This document shows positions 34,528 to 48,548 of a DNA stretch of 64,000 nucleotides, one piece after another. Every line of letters begins with the position of its first letter. Position 1 is the first letter of the stretch. The translations under genes were made by a program, and so were the position numbers. The notes below the pieces were generated by a model. That model made no database searches. It was not told where the DNA came from and worked only from the letters and a program-made list of their open reading frames with translations. This stretch comes from Nematostella vectensis (taxonomy: Eukaryota > Cnidaria > Anthozoa > Actiniaria > Edwardsiidae): the NCBI RefSeq assembly GCF_932526225.1, contig NC_064044.1, positions 67,001 through 131,000 of the forward strand, read 5' to 3'.

Positions 34528-36530
34528 CCTAGGAAGTTAACAAAAAACACAAAGCAAAGAGTTTGAGGAAGTAAACAAGTATGTGAACTTTAATGTTCTA
34601 TTTGAAGGGGTGCATTTTGTACAGGGAAGCATACATAGAATGCTTAACTGGTGGAGAGGGAAGAGGTAAAAGTTTATTGAGCATAATTTCAACAATAGCA
34701 GGCGGAAGAGAGGGGCACTCTCTTCATACAATATTGCAGTTGTTACCTATTATTAAATAAGTTTGTAACATGTCTTTGTTTATTAAGCAAGGTCTATTTC
34801 TGAGACAAGCAAACTCAAGTAAGGCTGTTGAAATAACAGGTGAGTGTTAAAAGAAAAACAATTATCTGATTAGAAAACTACTGTAGATTCCTTTGAACCA
34901 AAATATGAACAAACTTTATTTTCTTTGTTATTTATGAGGAACGAGATGAGCTCTACAAAGCCATAAAGAAATATGTATTGCTCATCTAAATTATACAATC
35001 AAATAATAATATTAAAACAGAACTACTGTAAGTAATTAGAGTGGTTTTCATTAACCCGTGAAACAAAGTGTGATAGTTAAACGGTAATAGTTAGTAAAAC
35101 ACGAAAAAGTACAAAAGAATCAGATCACCACAAAGTGTAATACGCTAAAGCGTAGTTCACGGGTTAATGAAGGTTTTGACATTTCAACCTTACATCCACA
35201 TGAAAGTAATGCCTAATATCGAGTGCCCTACAGTAAGTGTTTTGCAGTCAAGTTGTTTTCTGTTAGTAGGTAAAAAAATATTCTAAATAATAGTAATCAT
35301 AGCTATGGTCACCACTCACACATATTGAACTTGTAATGAAAAGAAAGAAAAAAATATATATATATGCAGTCAAACAACAGAATTGCATGATAACCTTGAA
35401 TATATTGAATAAAAAGGACTGCAAAAAAAACATCTTTTGTACTAGTTGCTTGAATTGACCCTTGGCTATTTTTAGCTGAATTCCCCTCCCCCTCTAAAAA
35501 AGAAAATAATAATAATAATAGAACAAAACTAAAAATAAAACAAACATAACAGAGACCCCCACCAACAATTTTGATTTTTTTTACTTTCCTTTAAAAGGGG
35601 AGTGTCATGGTTAAGAGATTTGCAATAGCTCTAGAGCCCTGAAACAATGAACTTCAGTGAAATTCTAATACTGACTTATGAGCTTTTGGTACATGTGGGA
35701 GACTTTAAACAAAACAAACAAAATGACCACAAACTGTCAATTAACATAGTTTTCAATATAATATTGCATATTATTTAATAAGGTATTCACAGCTTTTAAA
35801 AAGTTCAACTGTTTGTTGACACTTAAAAGCCTACAATAATCACTGACTCCAGACATGCGCAGTACTATGCTGCTGCCCTTTAAAGTAAAATACACTTTAC
35901 TTAGTCAGCGTAGACAAAATTGCGGATTTTGTCAATATTCTAATATGAAGATGTCAATATTCTCCCCCCTTACGTCTTTATTTCTATTTATTTTATGATT
36001 TTCACATGATACCAAAACAGCGTCTTTTTTCTTCGCTAATTTGATGTCATGTACACAATAAAAGAGATGGGCCCGTGCGCATGGCGAGTCCCCAAGGGAC
36101 CCAAGACGCCCAAATAGACCTCTATTTTTTGTCATCCACAATCTCGGCGAGCTGTGCGTGGCGTAACCGTATTACAGGCCTGGGATCCTGGTTATTGTCC
36201 TCCCCATTAATGCGCGGGTTGGGATAACCTTGCAAGAGTGTTGTACAGCATATTCGCTCGGAAATATCGGTGCTTGGGGCCTTCGGGTTCTTTACAGCCT
36301 TCCGTAAAAGCCTTGTGCTGCCATACCGATTGGGTAATCCGTATGTATGGTTTCCGTTTTGTTCTTCAGACCGGGTTCGATCCCAGGCCAATGGGCTTTT
36401 TTTTTAGTTCGTTTTTTTTCTGTGTGCTGGACCCCTTTAATCCTGATAGGTTTTGCGCAAAAATAATAAAAAAAGGTGAGTTTGCAAAATAAGCTTGCTA
36501 GATTTATTGATTATATGTATTCAATTTGTT
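34528..36530 (+). repeat. Satellite unit 15
   Basis: Its first part resembles unit 9 (AATAAAAAGGACTGC), while its island has returned to the common form. B box at 36374-36383. Confidence 0.95.
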
Positions 36531-38530
36531 CCTAGGAAGTTAACAAAAAACACAAAGCAAAGAGTTTGAGGAAGTAAACAAGTATGTGAACTTTAATGTT
36601 CTATTTGAAGGGGTGCATTTTGTACAGGGAAGCATACATAGAATGCTTAACTGGTGGAGAGGGAAGAGGTAAAAGTTTATTGAGCATAATTTCAACAATA
36701 GCAGGGGGAAGAGAGGGGCACTCTCTTCATACAATATTGCAGTTGTTACCTATTATTAAATAAGTTTGTAACATGTCTTTGTTTATTAAGCAAGGTCTAT
36801 TTCTGAGACAAGCAAACTCAAGTAAGGCTGTTGAAATAACAGGTGACTGTTAAAAGAAAAACAATTATCTGATTAGAAAACTACTGTAGATTCCTTTGCA
36901 CCAAAATAAGAACAAACTTCATTTTCTTTGTTATTTATGAGGAACGAGATTAACTCTACAAAGATATAAAGAAATATGTATTGCTCATCTAAATTATACA
37001 AGTAAATAATAATATTAAAACAGAACTACTGTAAGTAATTAGAGTGGTTTTCATTAACCCGTGAAACAAAGTGTGATAGTTAAACGGTAATAGTTAGTAA
37101 AACACAAAAAAGTACAATAGAATCAGATCACAACAAAGTGTAATACGCTAAAGCGTAGTTCACGGGTTAATGAAGGTTTTGACATTTCAACCTTACATCC
37201 ACATGAAAGTAATGCCTAATATCGAGTGCCCTACAGTAAGTGTTTTGCAGTCAAGTTGTTTTCTGTTAGTAGGTAAAAAAATATTCTAAATAATAGTAAT
37301 CATAGCTATGGTCACCACTCACACATATAGAACTTGTAATGAAAAGAAAGAAAAAAAAAATATATATATGCACTCAAACAACAGAATTGCATGATAACCT
37401 TGAATATATTGAATAAAGGACTGCAAAAAAACATCTTTTGTACTAGTTGCTTGAATTGACCCTTGGCTATTTTTAGCTGAATTCCCCTCCCCCTCTAAAA
37501 CAGAAAATAATAATAATAATAGAACAAAAGTAAAAAGAAAACAAACATAACAGAGACCCCCACCAACAATTTTGATTTTTTTACTTTCCTTTAAAAGGGG
37601 AGTGTCATGGTTAAGAGATTTGCAATAGCTCTAGAGCCCTGACACAATGAAATTCAGTGAAATTCTAATACTGACTTATGAGCTTTTGGTACATGTGGGA
37701 GACTTTAAACAAAACAAAACAAATGACCACAAACTGTCAATTAACATAGTTTTCAATATAATATTGCATATTATTTAATAAGGTATTCACAGCTTTTAAA
37801 AAGTTCAACTGTTTGTTGACACTTAAAAGCCTACAATAATCACTGACTCCAGACATGCGCAGTACTATGCTGCTGCCCCTTTAAAGTAAAATACACTTTA
37901 CCTAGTCAGCGTAGACAAAATTGCGAATTTTGTCAATATTCTAATATGAAGATGTCAATATTCTCCCCCCTTACGTCTTTATTTCTATTTATTTTATGAT
38001 TTTCACATGATACCAAAACAGCGTCTTTTTTCTTCGCTAATTTGATGTCATGTACACAATAAAAGAGATGCGCCCGTGCGCATGGCGAGTCCCCAAGGGA
38101 CCCAAGACGGCCACATAGACCTCTATTTTTTGTCATCCACAATCTCGGCGAGCTGTGCGTGGCGTAACTGTATTACAGGCCTGGGATCCTGGTTATTGTC
38201 CTCCCCATTAATGCGCGGGTTGGGATAACCTTGCAAGAGTGTTGTACAGCATATTCGCTCGGAAATATCGGTGCTTGGGGCCTTCGGGTTCTTTACAGCC
38301 TTCCGTAAAAGCCTTGTGCTGCCATACCGATTGGGTAATCCATATGTATGGTTTCCGTTTTGTTCTTCAGACCGGGTTCGATCCCAGGCCAATGGGCTTT
38401 TTTTTTAGTTCGTTTTTTTTTCTGTGTGCTGGACCCCCTTAATCCTGATAGGTTCTGCGCAAAAATAATAAAAAAGTGAGTTTGCAAAATAAGCTTGCTA
38501 GATTTATTGATTATATGTATTCAATTTGTT
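36531..38530 (+). repeat. Satellite unit 16
   Basis: The donor-like GGTGAGT seen in other units is GGTGACT here (near 36841). Shares GAGATTAACTC with units 21 and 23. B box at 38375-38384. Confidence 0.95.
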
Positions 38531-40535
38531 CCTAGGAAGTTAACAAAAAACACAAAGCAAAGAGTTTGAGGAAGTAAACAAGTATGTGAACTTTAATGTT
38601 CTATTTGAAGGGGTGCATTTTGTACAGGGAAGCATACATAGAATGCTTAACTGGTGGAGAGGGAAGAGGTAAAAGTTTATTGAGCATAATTTCAACAATA
38701 GCAGGGGGAAGAGAGGGGCACTCTCTTCATACAATATTGCAGTTGTTACCTATTATTAAATAAGTTTGTAACATGTCTTTGTTTATTAAGCAAGGTCTAT
38801 TTCTGAGACAAGCAAACTCAAGTAAGGCTGTTGAAATAACAGGTGAGTGTTAAAAGAAAAACAATTATCTGATTAGAAAACTACTGTAGATTCCTTTGCA
38901 CCAAAATAAGAACAAACTTCATTTTGTTTGTTATTTATGAGGAACGAGATGAGCTCTACAAAGCCATAAAGAAATATGTATTGCTCATCTAAATTATACA
39001 AGTAAATGATAATATTAAAAAAGAACTACTGTAAGTAATTAGAGTGGTTTTCATTAACCCGTGAAACAAAGTGTGATAGTTAAACGGTAATAGTTAGTAA
39101 AACACAAAAAGTACAATAGAATCAGATCACCACAAAGTGTAATACGCTAAAGCGTAGTTCACGGGTTAATGAAGGTTTTGACATTTCAACCTTACATCCA
39201 CATGAAAGTAATGCCTAATATCGAGTGCCCTACAGTAAGTGTTTTGCAGTCAAGTTGTTTTCTGTTAGTAGGTAAAAAAATTTTCTAAATAATAGTAATC
39301 ATAGCTATGGTCACCACTTACACATATAGAACTTGTAATGAAAAGAAAGAAAAAAAATATATATGTGCAATCAAACAACAGAATTGCATGATAACCTTGA
39401 ATATATTGAATAAAGGACTGCAAAAAAACATCTTTTGTACTAGTTGCTTGAATTGACCCTTGGCTATTTTTAGCTGAATTCCCCTCCCCCTCTAAAAATA
39501 AAAATAATAATAATAATAGAACAAAACTAAAAAGAAAACAAACATAACAGAGACCCCAACCAACAATTTTGATTTTTTTTACTTTCCTTTAAAAGGGGAG
39601 TGTCATGGTTAAGAGATTTGCAATAGCTCTAGAGCCCTGACACAATGAAATTCAGTGAAATTCTAATACTGACTTATGAGCTTTTGGTACATGTGGGAGA
39701 CTTTAAACAAAACAAAACAAATGACCACAAACTTTCAATTAACATAGTTTTCAATATAATATTGCATATTATTTAATAAGGTATTCACAGCTTTTAAAAA
39801 GTTCAACTGTTTGTTGACACTTAAAAGCCTACAATAATCACTGACTCCAGACATGCGCAGTACTATGCTGCTGCCCCTTTAAAGTAAAATACACTTTACC
39901 TAGTCAGCGTAGACAAAATTGCGAATTTTGTCAAAATTCTAATATGAAGATGTCAATATTCTCCCCCCTTACGTCTTTATTTCTATTTATTTTATGATTT
40001 TCACATGATACCAAAACAGCGTCTTTTTTCTTCGCTAATTTGATGTCATGTACACAATAAAAGAGATGCGCCCGTGCGCATGGCGAGTCCCCAAGGGACC
40101 CAAGACGGCCAAATAGACCTCTATTTTTTGTCATCCACAATCTCGGCGAGCTGTGCGTGGCGTAACCGTATTACAGGCCTGGGATCCTGGTTATTGTCCT
40201 CCCCATTAATGCGCGGGTTGGGATAACCTTGCAAGAGTGTTGTACAGCATATTCGCTCGGAAATATCGGTGCTTGGTGCCTTTGGGTTCTTTACAGCCTT
40301 CCGTAAAAGCCTTGTGCTGCCATACCGATTGGGTAATCCGTATGTATGGTTTCCGTTTTGTTCTCCAGACCGGGTTCGATCCCAGGCCAATGGGCTTTTT
40401 TTTTTTTAGTTCGTTTTTTTTTTCTGTGTGCTGGACCCCCTTAATCCTGATAGGTTTTGCGCAAAAATAATAAAAAAAAAGTGAGTTTGCAAAATAAGCT
40501 TGCTAGATTTATTGATTATATGTATTCAATTTGTT
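38531..40535 (+). repeat. Satellite unit 17
   Basis: The UUCG hairpin is degraded: the arm reads GTGCC and the loop TTTG (near 40275), so both the loop and one pair are lost. B box at 40373-40382. Confidence 0.95.
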
Positions 40536-42540
40536 CCTAGGAAGTTAACAAAAAACACAAAGCAAGGAGTTTGAGGAAGTAAACAAGTATGTGAACTTTA
40601 ATGTTCTATTTGAAGGGGTGCATTTTGTACAGGGAAGCATACATAGAATGCTTAACTGGTGGAGAGGGAAGAGGTAAAAGTTTATTGAGCATAATTTCAA
40701 CAATAGCAGGCGGAAGAGAGGGGCACTCTCTTCATACAATATTGCAGTTGTTACCTATTATTAAATAAGTTTGTAACATGTCTTTGTTTATTAAGCAAGG
40801 TCTATTTCTGAGACAAGCAAACTCAAGTAAGGCTGTTGAAATAACAGGTGAGTGTTAAAAGAAAAACAATTATCTGATTAGAAAACTACTGTAGATTCCT
40901 TTGAACCAAAATATGAACAAACTTTATTTTCTTTGTTATTTATGAGGAACGAGATGAGCTCTACAAAGCCATAAAGAAATATGAATTGCTCATTTAAATT
41001 ATACAATCAATTAATAATATTAAAACAGAACTACTGTAAGTAATTAGCGTGGTTTTCATTAACCCGTAAAACAAAGTGTGATAGTTAAACGGTAATAGTT
41101 AGTAAAACACGAAAAAGTACAATAGAATCAGATCACCACAAAGTGTAATACGCTAAAGCGTAGTTCACGGGTTAATGAAGGTTTTGACATTTCAACCTTA
41201 CATCCACATGAAAGTAATGCCTAATATCGAGTGCCCTACAGTAAGTGTTTTGCAGTCAAGTTGTTTTCTGTTAGTAGGTAAAAAAATATTCTAAATAATA
41301 GTAATCATAGCTATGGTCACCACTCACACATATAGAACTTGTAATGAAAAGAAAGAAAAAAATATATATATATGCAGTCAAACAACAGAATTGCATGATA
41401 ACCTTGAATATATTGAATAAAGGACTGCAAAAAAACATCTTTTGTACTAGTTGCTTGAATTGACCCTTGGCTATTTTTAGCTGAATTCCCCTCCCCCTCT
41501 AAAAAAGAAAATAATAATAATAATAGAACAAAACTAAAAAGAAAACAAACATAACAGAGACCCCCACCAACAATTTTGATTTTTTTTACTTTCCTTTAAA
41601 AGGGGAGTGTCATGGTTAAGAGATTTGCAATAGCTCTAGAGCCCTGACACAATGAACTTCAGTGAAATTCTAATACTGACTTATGAGCTTTTGGTACATG
41701 TGGGAGACTTTAAACAAAACAAACAAAATGACCACAAACTGTCAATTAACATAGTTTTCAATATAATATTGCATATTATTTAATAAGGTATTCACAGCTT
41801 TTAAAAAGTTCAACTGTTTGTTGACACTTAAAAGCCTACAATAATCACTGACTCCAGACATGCGCAGTACTATGCTGCTGCCCTTTAAAGTAAAATACAC
41901 TTTACTTAGTCAGCGTAGACAAAATTGCCGATTTTGTCAATATTCTAATATGAAGATGTCAATATTCTCCCCCCTTACGTCTTTATTTCTATTTATTTTA
42001 TGATTTTCACATGATACCAAAACAGCGTCTTTTTTCTTCGCTAATTTGATGTCATGTACACAATAAAAGAGATGGGCCCGTGCGCATGGCGAGTCACCAA
42101 GGGACCCAAGACGCCCAAATAGACCTCTATTATTTGTCATCCACAATCTCGGCGAGCTGTGCGTGGCGTAACCGTATTACAGGCCTGGGATCCTGGTTAT
42201 TGTCCTCCCCATTAATGCGCGGGTTGGGATAACCTTGCAAGAGTGTTGTACAGCATATTCGCTCGGAAATATCGGTGCTTGGGGCCTTCGGGTTCTTTAC
42301 AGCCTTCCGTAAAAGCCTTGTGCTGCCATACCGATTGGGTAACCCTTATGTATGGTTTCCGTTTTGTTCTTCAGACCGGGTTCAATCCCAGGCCAATGGG
42401 CTTTTTTTTTTTAGTTCGTTTTTTTTTTCTGTGTGCTGGACCCCCTTAATCCTGATAGGTTTTGCGCAAAAATAATAAAAAAAAAGTGAGTTTGCAAAAT
42501 AAGCTTGCTAGATTTATTGATTATATGTATTCAATTTGTT
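40536..42540 (+). repeat. Satellite unit 18
   Basis: B box variant GGTTCAATCC at 42379-42388, still within the B-box consensus. Carries the GAGTCACCAAG/CTATTATTTG haplotype. Near-copy of unit 12 at an offset of about 12.02 kb. Confidence 0.95.
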
Positions 42541-44543
42541 CCTAGGAAGTTAACAAAAAACACAAAGCAAGGAGTTTGAGGAAGTAAACAAGTATGTGAA
42601 CTTTAATGTTCTATTTGAAGGGGTGCATTTTGTACAGGGAAGCATACATAGAATGCTTAACTGGTGGAGAGGGAAGAGGTAAAAGTTTATTGAGCATAAT
42701 TTCAACAATAGCAGGCGGAAGAGAGGGGCACTCTCTTCATACAATATTGCAGTTGTTACCTATTATTAAATAAGTTTGTAACATGTCTTTGTTTATTAAG
42801 CAAGGTCTATTTCTGAGACAAGCAAACTCAAGTAAGGCTGTTGAAATAACAGGTGAGTGTTAAAAGAAAAACAATTATCTGATTAGAAAACTACTGTAGA
42901 TTCCTTTGAACCAAAATATGAACAAACTTTATTTTCTTTGTTATTTATGAGGAACGAGATGAGCTCTACAAAGCCATAAAGAAATATGTATTGCTCATTT
43001 AAATTATACAATCAATTAATAATATTAAAACAGAACTACTGTAAGTAATTAGCGTGGTTTTCATTAACCCGTAAAACAAAGTGTGATAGTTAAACGGTAA
43101 TAGTTAGTAAAACACGAAAAAGTACAATAGAATCAGATCACCACAAAGTGTAATACGCTAAAGCGTAGTTCACGGGTTAATGAAGGTTTTGACATTTCAA
43201 CCTTACATCCACATGAAAGTAATGCCTAATATCGAGTGCCCTACAGTAAGTGTTTTGCATTCAAGTTGTTTTCTGTTAGTAGGTAAAAAAATATTCTAAA
43301 TAATAGTAATCATAGCTATGGTCACCACTCACACATATAGAACTTGTAATGAAAAGAAAGAAAAAAATATATATATATGCAGTCAAACAACAGAATTGCA
43401 TGATAACCTTGAATATATTGAATAAAGGACTGCAAAAAAACATCTTTTGTACTAGTTGCTTGAATTGACCCTTGGCTATTTTTAGCTGAATTCCCCTCCC
43501 CCTCTAAAAAAGAAAATAATAATAATAATAGAACAAAACTAAAAAGAAAACAAACATAACAGAGACCCCCACCAACAATTTTGATTTTTTTTACTTTCCT
43601 TTAAAAGGGGAGTGTCATGGTTAAGAGATTTGCAATAGCTCTAGAGCCCTGACACAATGAACTTCAGTGAAATTCTAATACTGACTTATGAGCTTTTGGT
43701 ACATGTGGGAGACTTTAAACAAAACAAACAAAATGACCACAAACTGTCAATTAACATAGTTTTCAATATAATATTGCATATTATTTAATAAGGTATTCAC
43801 AGCTTTTAAAAAGTTCAACTGTTTGTTGACACTTAAAAGCCTACAATAATCACTGACTCCAGACATGCGCAGTACTATGCTGCTGCCCTTTAAAGTAAAA
43901 TACACTTTACTTAGTCAGCGTAGACAAAATTGCCGATTTTGTCAATATTCTAATATGAAGATGTCAATATTCTCCCCCCTTACGTCTTTATTTCTATTTA
44001 TTTTATGATTTTCACATGATACCAAAACAGCGTCTTTTTTCTTCGCTAATTTGATGTCATGTACACAATAAAAGAGATGCGCCCGTGCGCATGGCGAGTC
44101 ACCAAGGGACCCAAGACGCCCAAATAGACCTCTATTATTTGTCATCCACAATCTCGGCGAGCTGTGCGTGGCGTAACCGTATTACAGGCCTGGGATCCTG
44201 GTTATTGTCCTCCCCATTAATGCGCGGGTTGGGATAACCTTGCAAGAGTGTTGTACAGCATATTCGCTCGGAAATATCGGTGCTTGGGGCCTTCGGGTTC
44301 TTTACAGCCTTCCGTAAAAGCCTTGTGCTGCCATACCGATTGGGTAACCCTTATGTATGGTTTCCGTTTTGTTCTTCAGACCGGGTTCAATCCCAGGCCA
44401 ATGGGCTTTTTTTTTTAGTTCGTTTTTTTTTTCTGTGTGCTGGACCCCCTTAATCCTGATAGGTTTTGCGCAAAAATAATAAAAAAAAGTGAGTTTGCAA
44501 AATAAGCTTGCTAGATTTATTGATTATATGTATTCAATTTGTT
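42541..44543 (+). repeat. Satellite unit 19
   Basis: Near-copy of unit 18, with the same B box GGTTCAATCC at 44384-44393. Confidence 0.95.
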
Positions 44544-46544
44544 CCTAGGAAGTTAACAAAAAACACAAAGCAAGGAGTTTGAGGAAGTAAACAAGTATGT
44601 GAACTTTAATGTTCTATTTGAAGGGGTGCATTTTGTACAGGGAAGCATACATAGAATGCTTAACTGGTGGAGAGGGAAGAGGTAAAAGTTTATTGAGCAT
44701 AATTTCAACAATAGCAGGCGGAAGAGAGGGGCACTCTCTTCATACAATATTGCAGTTGTTACCTATTATTAAATAAGTTTGTAACATGTCTTTGTTTATT
44801 AAGCAAGGTCTATTTCTGAGACAAGCAAACTCAAGTAAGGCTGTTGAAATAACAGGTGAGTGTTAAAAGAAAAACAATTATCTGATTAGAAAACTACTGT
44901 AGATTCCTTTGAACCAAAATATGAACAAACTTTATTTTCTTTGTTATTTATGAGGAACGAGATGAGCTCTACAAAGCCATAAAGAAATATGTATTGCTCA
45001 TTTAAATTATACAATCAAATAATAATATTAAAACAGAACTACTGTAAGTAATTAGCGTGGTTTTCATTAACCCGTAAAACAAAGTGTGATAGTTAAACGG
45101 TAATAGTTAGTAAAACACGAAAAAGTACAATAGAATCAGATCACCACAAAGTGTAATACGCTAAAGCGTAGTTCACGGGTTAATGAAGGTTTTGACATTT
45201 CAACCTTACATCCACATGAAAGTAATGCCTAATATCGAGTGCCCTACAGTAAGTGTTTTGCAGTCAAGTTGTTTTCTGTTAGTAGGTAAAAAAATATTCT
45301 AAATAATAGTAATCATAGCTATGGTCACCACTCACACATATAGAACTTGTAATGAAAAGAAAGAAAAAAATATATATATATGCAGTCAAACAACAGAATT
45401 GCATGATAACCTTGAATATATTGAATAAAGGACTGCAAAAAAACATCTTTTGTACTAGTTGCTTGAATTGACCCTTGGCTATTTTTAGCTGAATTCCCCT
45501 CCCCCTCTAAAAAAGAAAATAATAATAATAATAGAACAAAACTAAAAAGAAAACAAACATAACAGAGACCCCCACCAACAATTTTGATTTTTTTTACTTT
45601 CCTTTAAAAGGGGAGTGTCATGGTTAAGAGATTTGCAATAGCTCTAGAGCCCTGACACAATGAACTTCAGTGAAATTCTAATACTGACTTATGAGCTTTT
45701 GGTACATGTGGGAGACTTTAAACAAAACAAACAAAATGACCACAAACTGTCAATTAACATAGTTTTCAATATAATATTGCATATTATTTAATAAGGTATT
45801 CACAGCTTTTAAAAAGTTCAACTGTTTGTTGACACTTAAAAGCCTACAATAATCACTGACTCCAGACATGCGCAGTACTATGCTGCTGCCCTTTAAAGTA
45901 AAATACACTTTACTTAGTCAGCGTAGACAAAATTGCGGATTTTGTCAATATTCTAATATGAAGATGTCAATATTCTCCCCCCTTACGTCTTTATTTCTAT
46001 TTATTTTATGATTTTCACATGATACCAAAACAGCGTCTTTTTTCTTCGCTAATTTGATGTCATGTACACAATAAAAGAGATGGGCCCGTGCGCATGGCGA
46101 GTCACCAAGGGACCCAAGACGCCCACATAGACCTCTATTATTTGTCATCCACAATCTCGGCGAGCTGTGCGTGGCGTAACCGTATTACAGGCCTGGGATC
46201 CTGGTTATTGTCCTCCCCATTAATGCGCGGGTTGGGATAACCTTGCAAGAGTGTTGTACAGCATATTCGCTCGGAAATATCGGTGCTTGGGGCCTTCGGG
46301 TTCTTTACAGCCTTCCGTAAAAGCCTTGTGCTGCCATACCGATTGGGTAATCCGTATGTATGGTTTCCGTTTTGTTCTTCAGACCGGGTTCGATCCCAGG
46401 CCAATGGGCTTTTTTTTTAGTTTGTTTTTTTTTCTGTGTGCTGGACCCCCTTAATCCTGATAGGTTTTGCGCAAAAATAATAAAAAAAAGTGAGTTTGCA
46501 AAATAAGCTTGCTAGATTTATTGATTATATGTATTCAATTTGTT
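44544..46544 (+). repeat. Satellite unit 20
   Basis: Shares CGCCCACATAG and AGTTTGTTTT with unit 22, pairing the two at an offset of about 4007 bp. B box at 46387-46396. Confidence 0.95.
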
Positions 46545-48548
46545 CCTAGGAAGTTAACAAAAAACACAAAGCAAAGAGTTTGAGGAAGTAAACAAGTATG
46601 TGAACTTTAATGTTCTATTTGAAGGGGTGCATTTTGTACAGGGAAGCATACATAGAATGCTTAACTGGTGGAGAGGGAAGAGGTAAAAGTTTATTGAGCA
46701 TAATTTGAACAATAGCAGGGGGAAGAGAGGGGCACTCTCTTCATACAATATTGCAGTTGTTACCTATTATTAAATAAGTTTGTAACATGTCTTTGTTTAT
46801 TAAGCAAGGTCTATTTCTGAGACAAGCAAACTCAAGTAAGGCTGTTGAAATAACAGGTGAGTGTTAAAAGAAAAACAATTATCTGATTAGAAAACTACTG
46901 TAGATTCCTTTGAACCAAAATATGAACAAACTTTATTTTCTTTGTTATTTATGAGGAACGAGATTAACTCTACAAAGCCATAAAGAAATATGTATTGCTC
47001 ATTTAAATTATACAATCAAATAATAATATTAAAACAGAACTACTGTAAGTAATTAGCGTGGTTTTCATTAACCCGTAAAACAAAGTTAGATAGTTAAACG
47101 GTAATAGTTAGTAAAACACGAAAAAGTACAATAGAATCAGATCACCACAAAGTGTAATACGCTAAAGCGTAGTTCACGGGTTAATGAAGGTTTTGACATT
47201 TCAACCTTACATCCACATGAAAGTAATGCCTAATATCGAGTGCCCTACAGTAAGTGTTTTGCAGTCAAGTTGTTTTCTGTTAGTAGGTAAAAAAATATTC
47301 TAAATAATAGTAATCATAGCTATGGTCACCACTCACACATATAGAACTTGTAATGAAAAGAAAGAAAAAAAAATATATATATGCAGTCAAACAACAGAAT
47401 TGCATGATAACCTTGAATATATTGAATAAAGGACTGCAAAAAAACATCTTTTGTACTAGTTGCTTGAATTGACCCTTGGCTATTTTTAGCTGAATTCCCC
47501 TCCCCCTCTAAAAAAGAAAATAATAATAATAATAGAACAAAACTAAAAAGAAAACAAACATAACAGAGACCCCCACCAACAATTTTGATTTTTTGTACTT
47601 TCCTTTAAAAGGGGAGTGTCATGGTTAAGAGATTTGCAATAGCTCTAGAGCCATGACACAATGAACTTCAGTGAAATTCTAATACTGACTTATGAGCTTT
47701 TGGTACATGTGGGAGACTTTAAACAAAACAAACAAAATGACCACAAACTGTCAATTAACATAGTTTTCAATATAATATTGCATATTATTTAATAAGGTAT
47801 TCACAGCTTTTAAAAAGTTAAACTGTTTGTTGACACTTAAAAGCCTACAATAATCACTGACTCCAGACATGCGCAGTACTATGCTGCTGCCCTTTAAAGT
47901 AAAATACACTTTATCTAGTCAGCGTAGACAAAATTGCCGATTTTGTCAATATTCTAATATGAAGATGTCAATATTCTCCCCCCTTACGTCTTTATTTCTA
48001 TTTATTTTATGATTTTCACATGATACCAAAACAGCGTCTTTTTTCTTCGCTAATTTGATGTCATGTACACAATAAAAGAGATGGGCCCGTGCGCATGGCG
48101 AGTCACCAAGGGACCCAAGACGCCCAAATAGACCTCTATTATTTGTCATCCACAATCTCGGCGAGCTGTGCGTGGCGTAACCGTATTACAGGCCTGGGAT
48201 CCTGGTTATTGTCCTCCCCATTAATGCGCGGGTTGGGATAACCTTGCAAGAGTGTTGTACAGCATATTCGCTCGGAAATATCGGTGCTTGGGGCCTTCGG
48301 GTTCTTTACAGCCTTCCGTAAAAGCCTTGTGCTGCCATACCGATTGGGTAACCCTTATGTATGGTTTCCGTTTTGTTCTTCAGACCGGGTTCGATCCCAG
48401 GCCAATGGGCTTTTTTTTTTAGTTCGTTTTTTTTTTCTGTGTGCTGGACCCCCTTAATCCTGATAGGTTTTGCGCAAAAATAATAAAAAAAAAGTGAGTT
48501 TGCAAAATAAGCTTGCTATATTTATTGATTATATGTATTCAATTTGTT
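46545..48548 (+). repeat. Satellite unit 21
   Basis: Shares AATTTGAACAATAG and GCTATATTTATT with unit 23. B box at 48388-48397. Confidence 0.95.
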
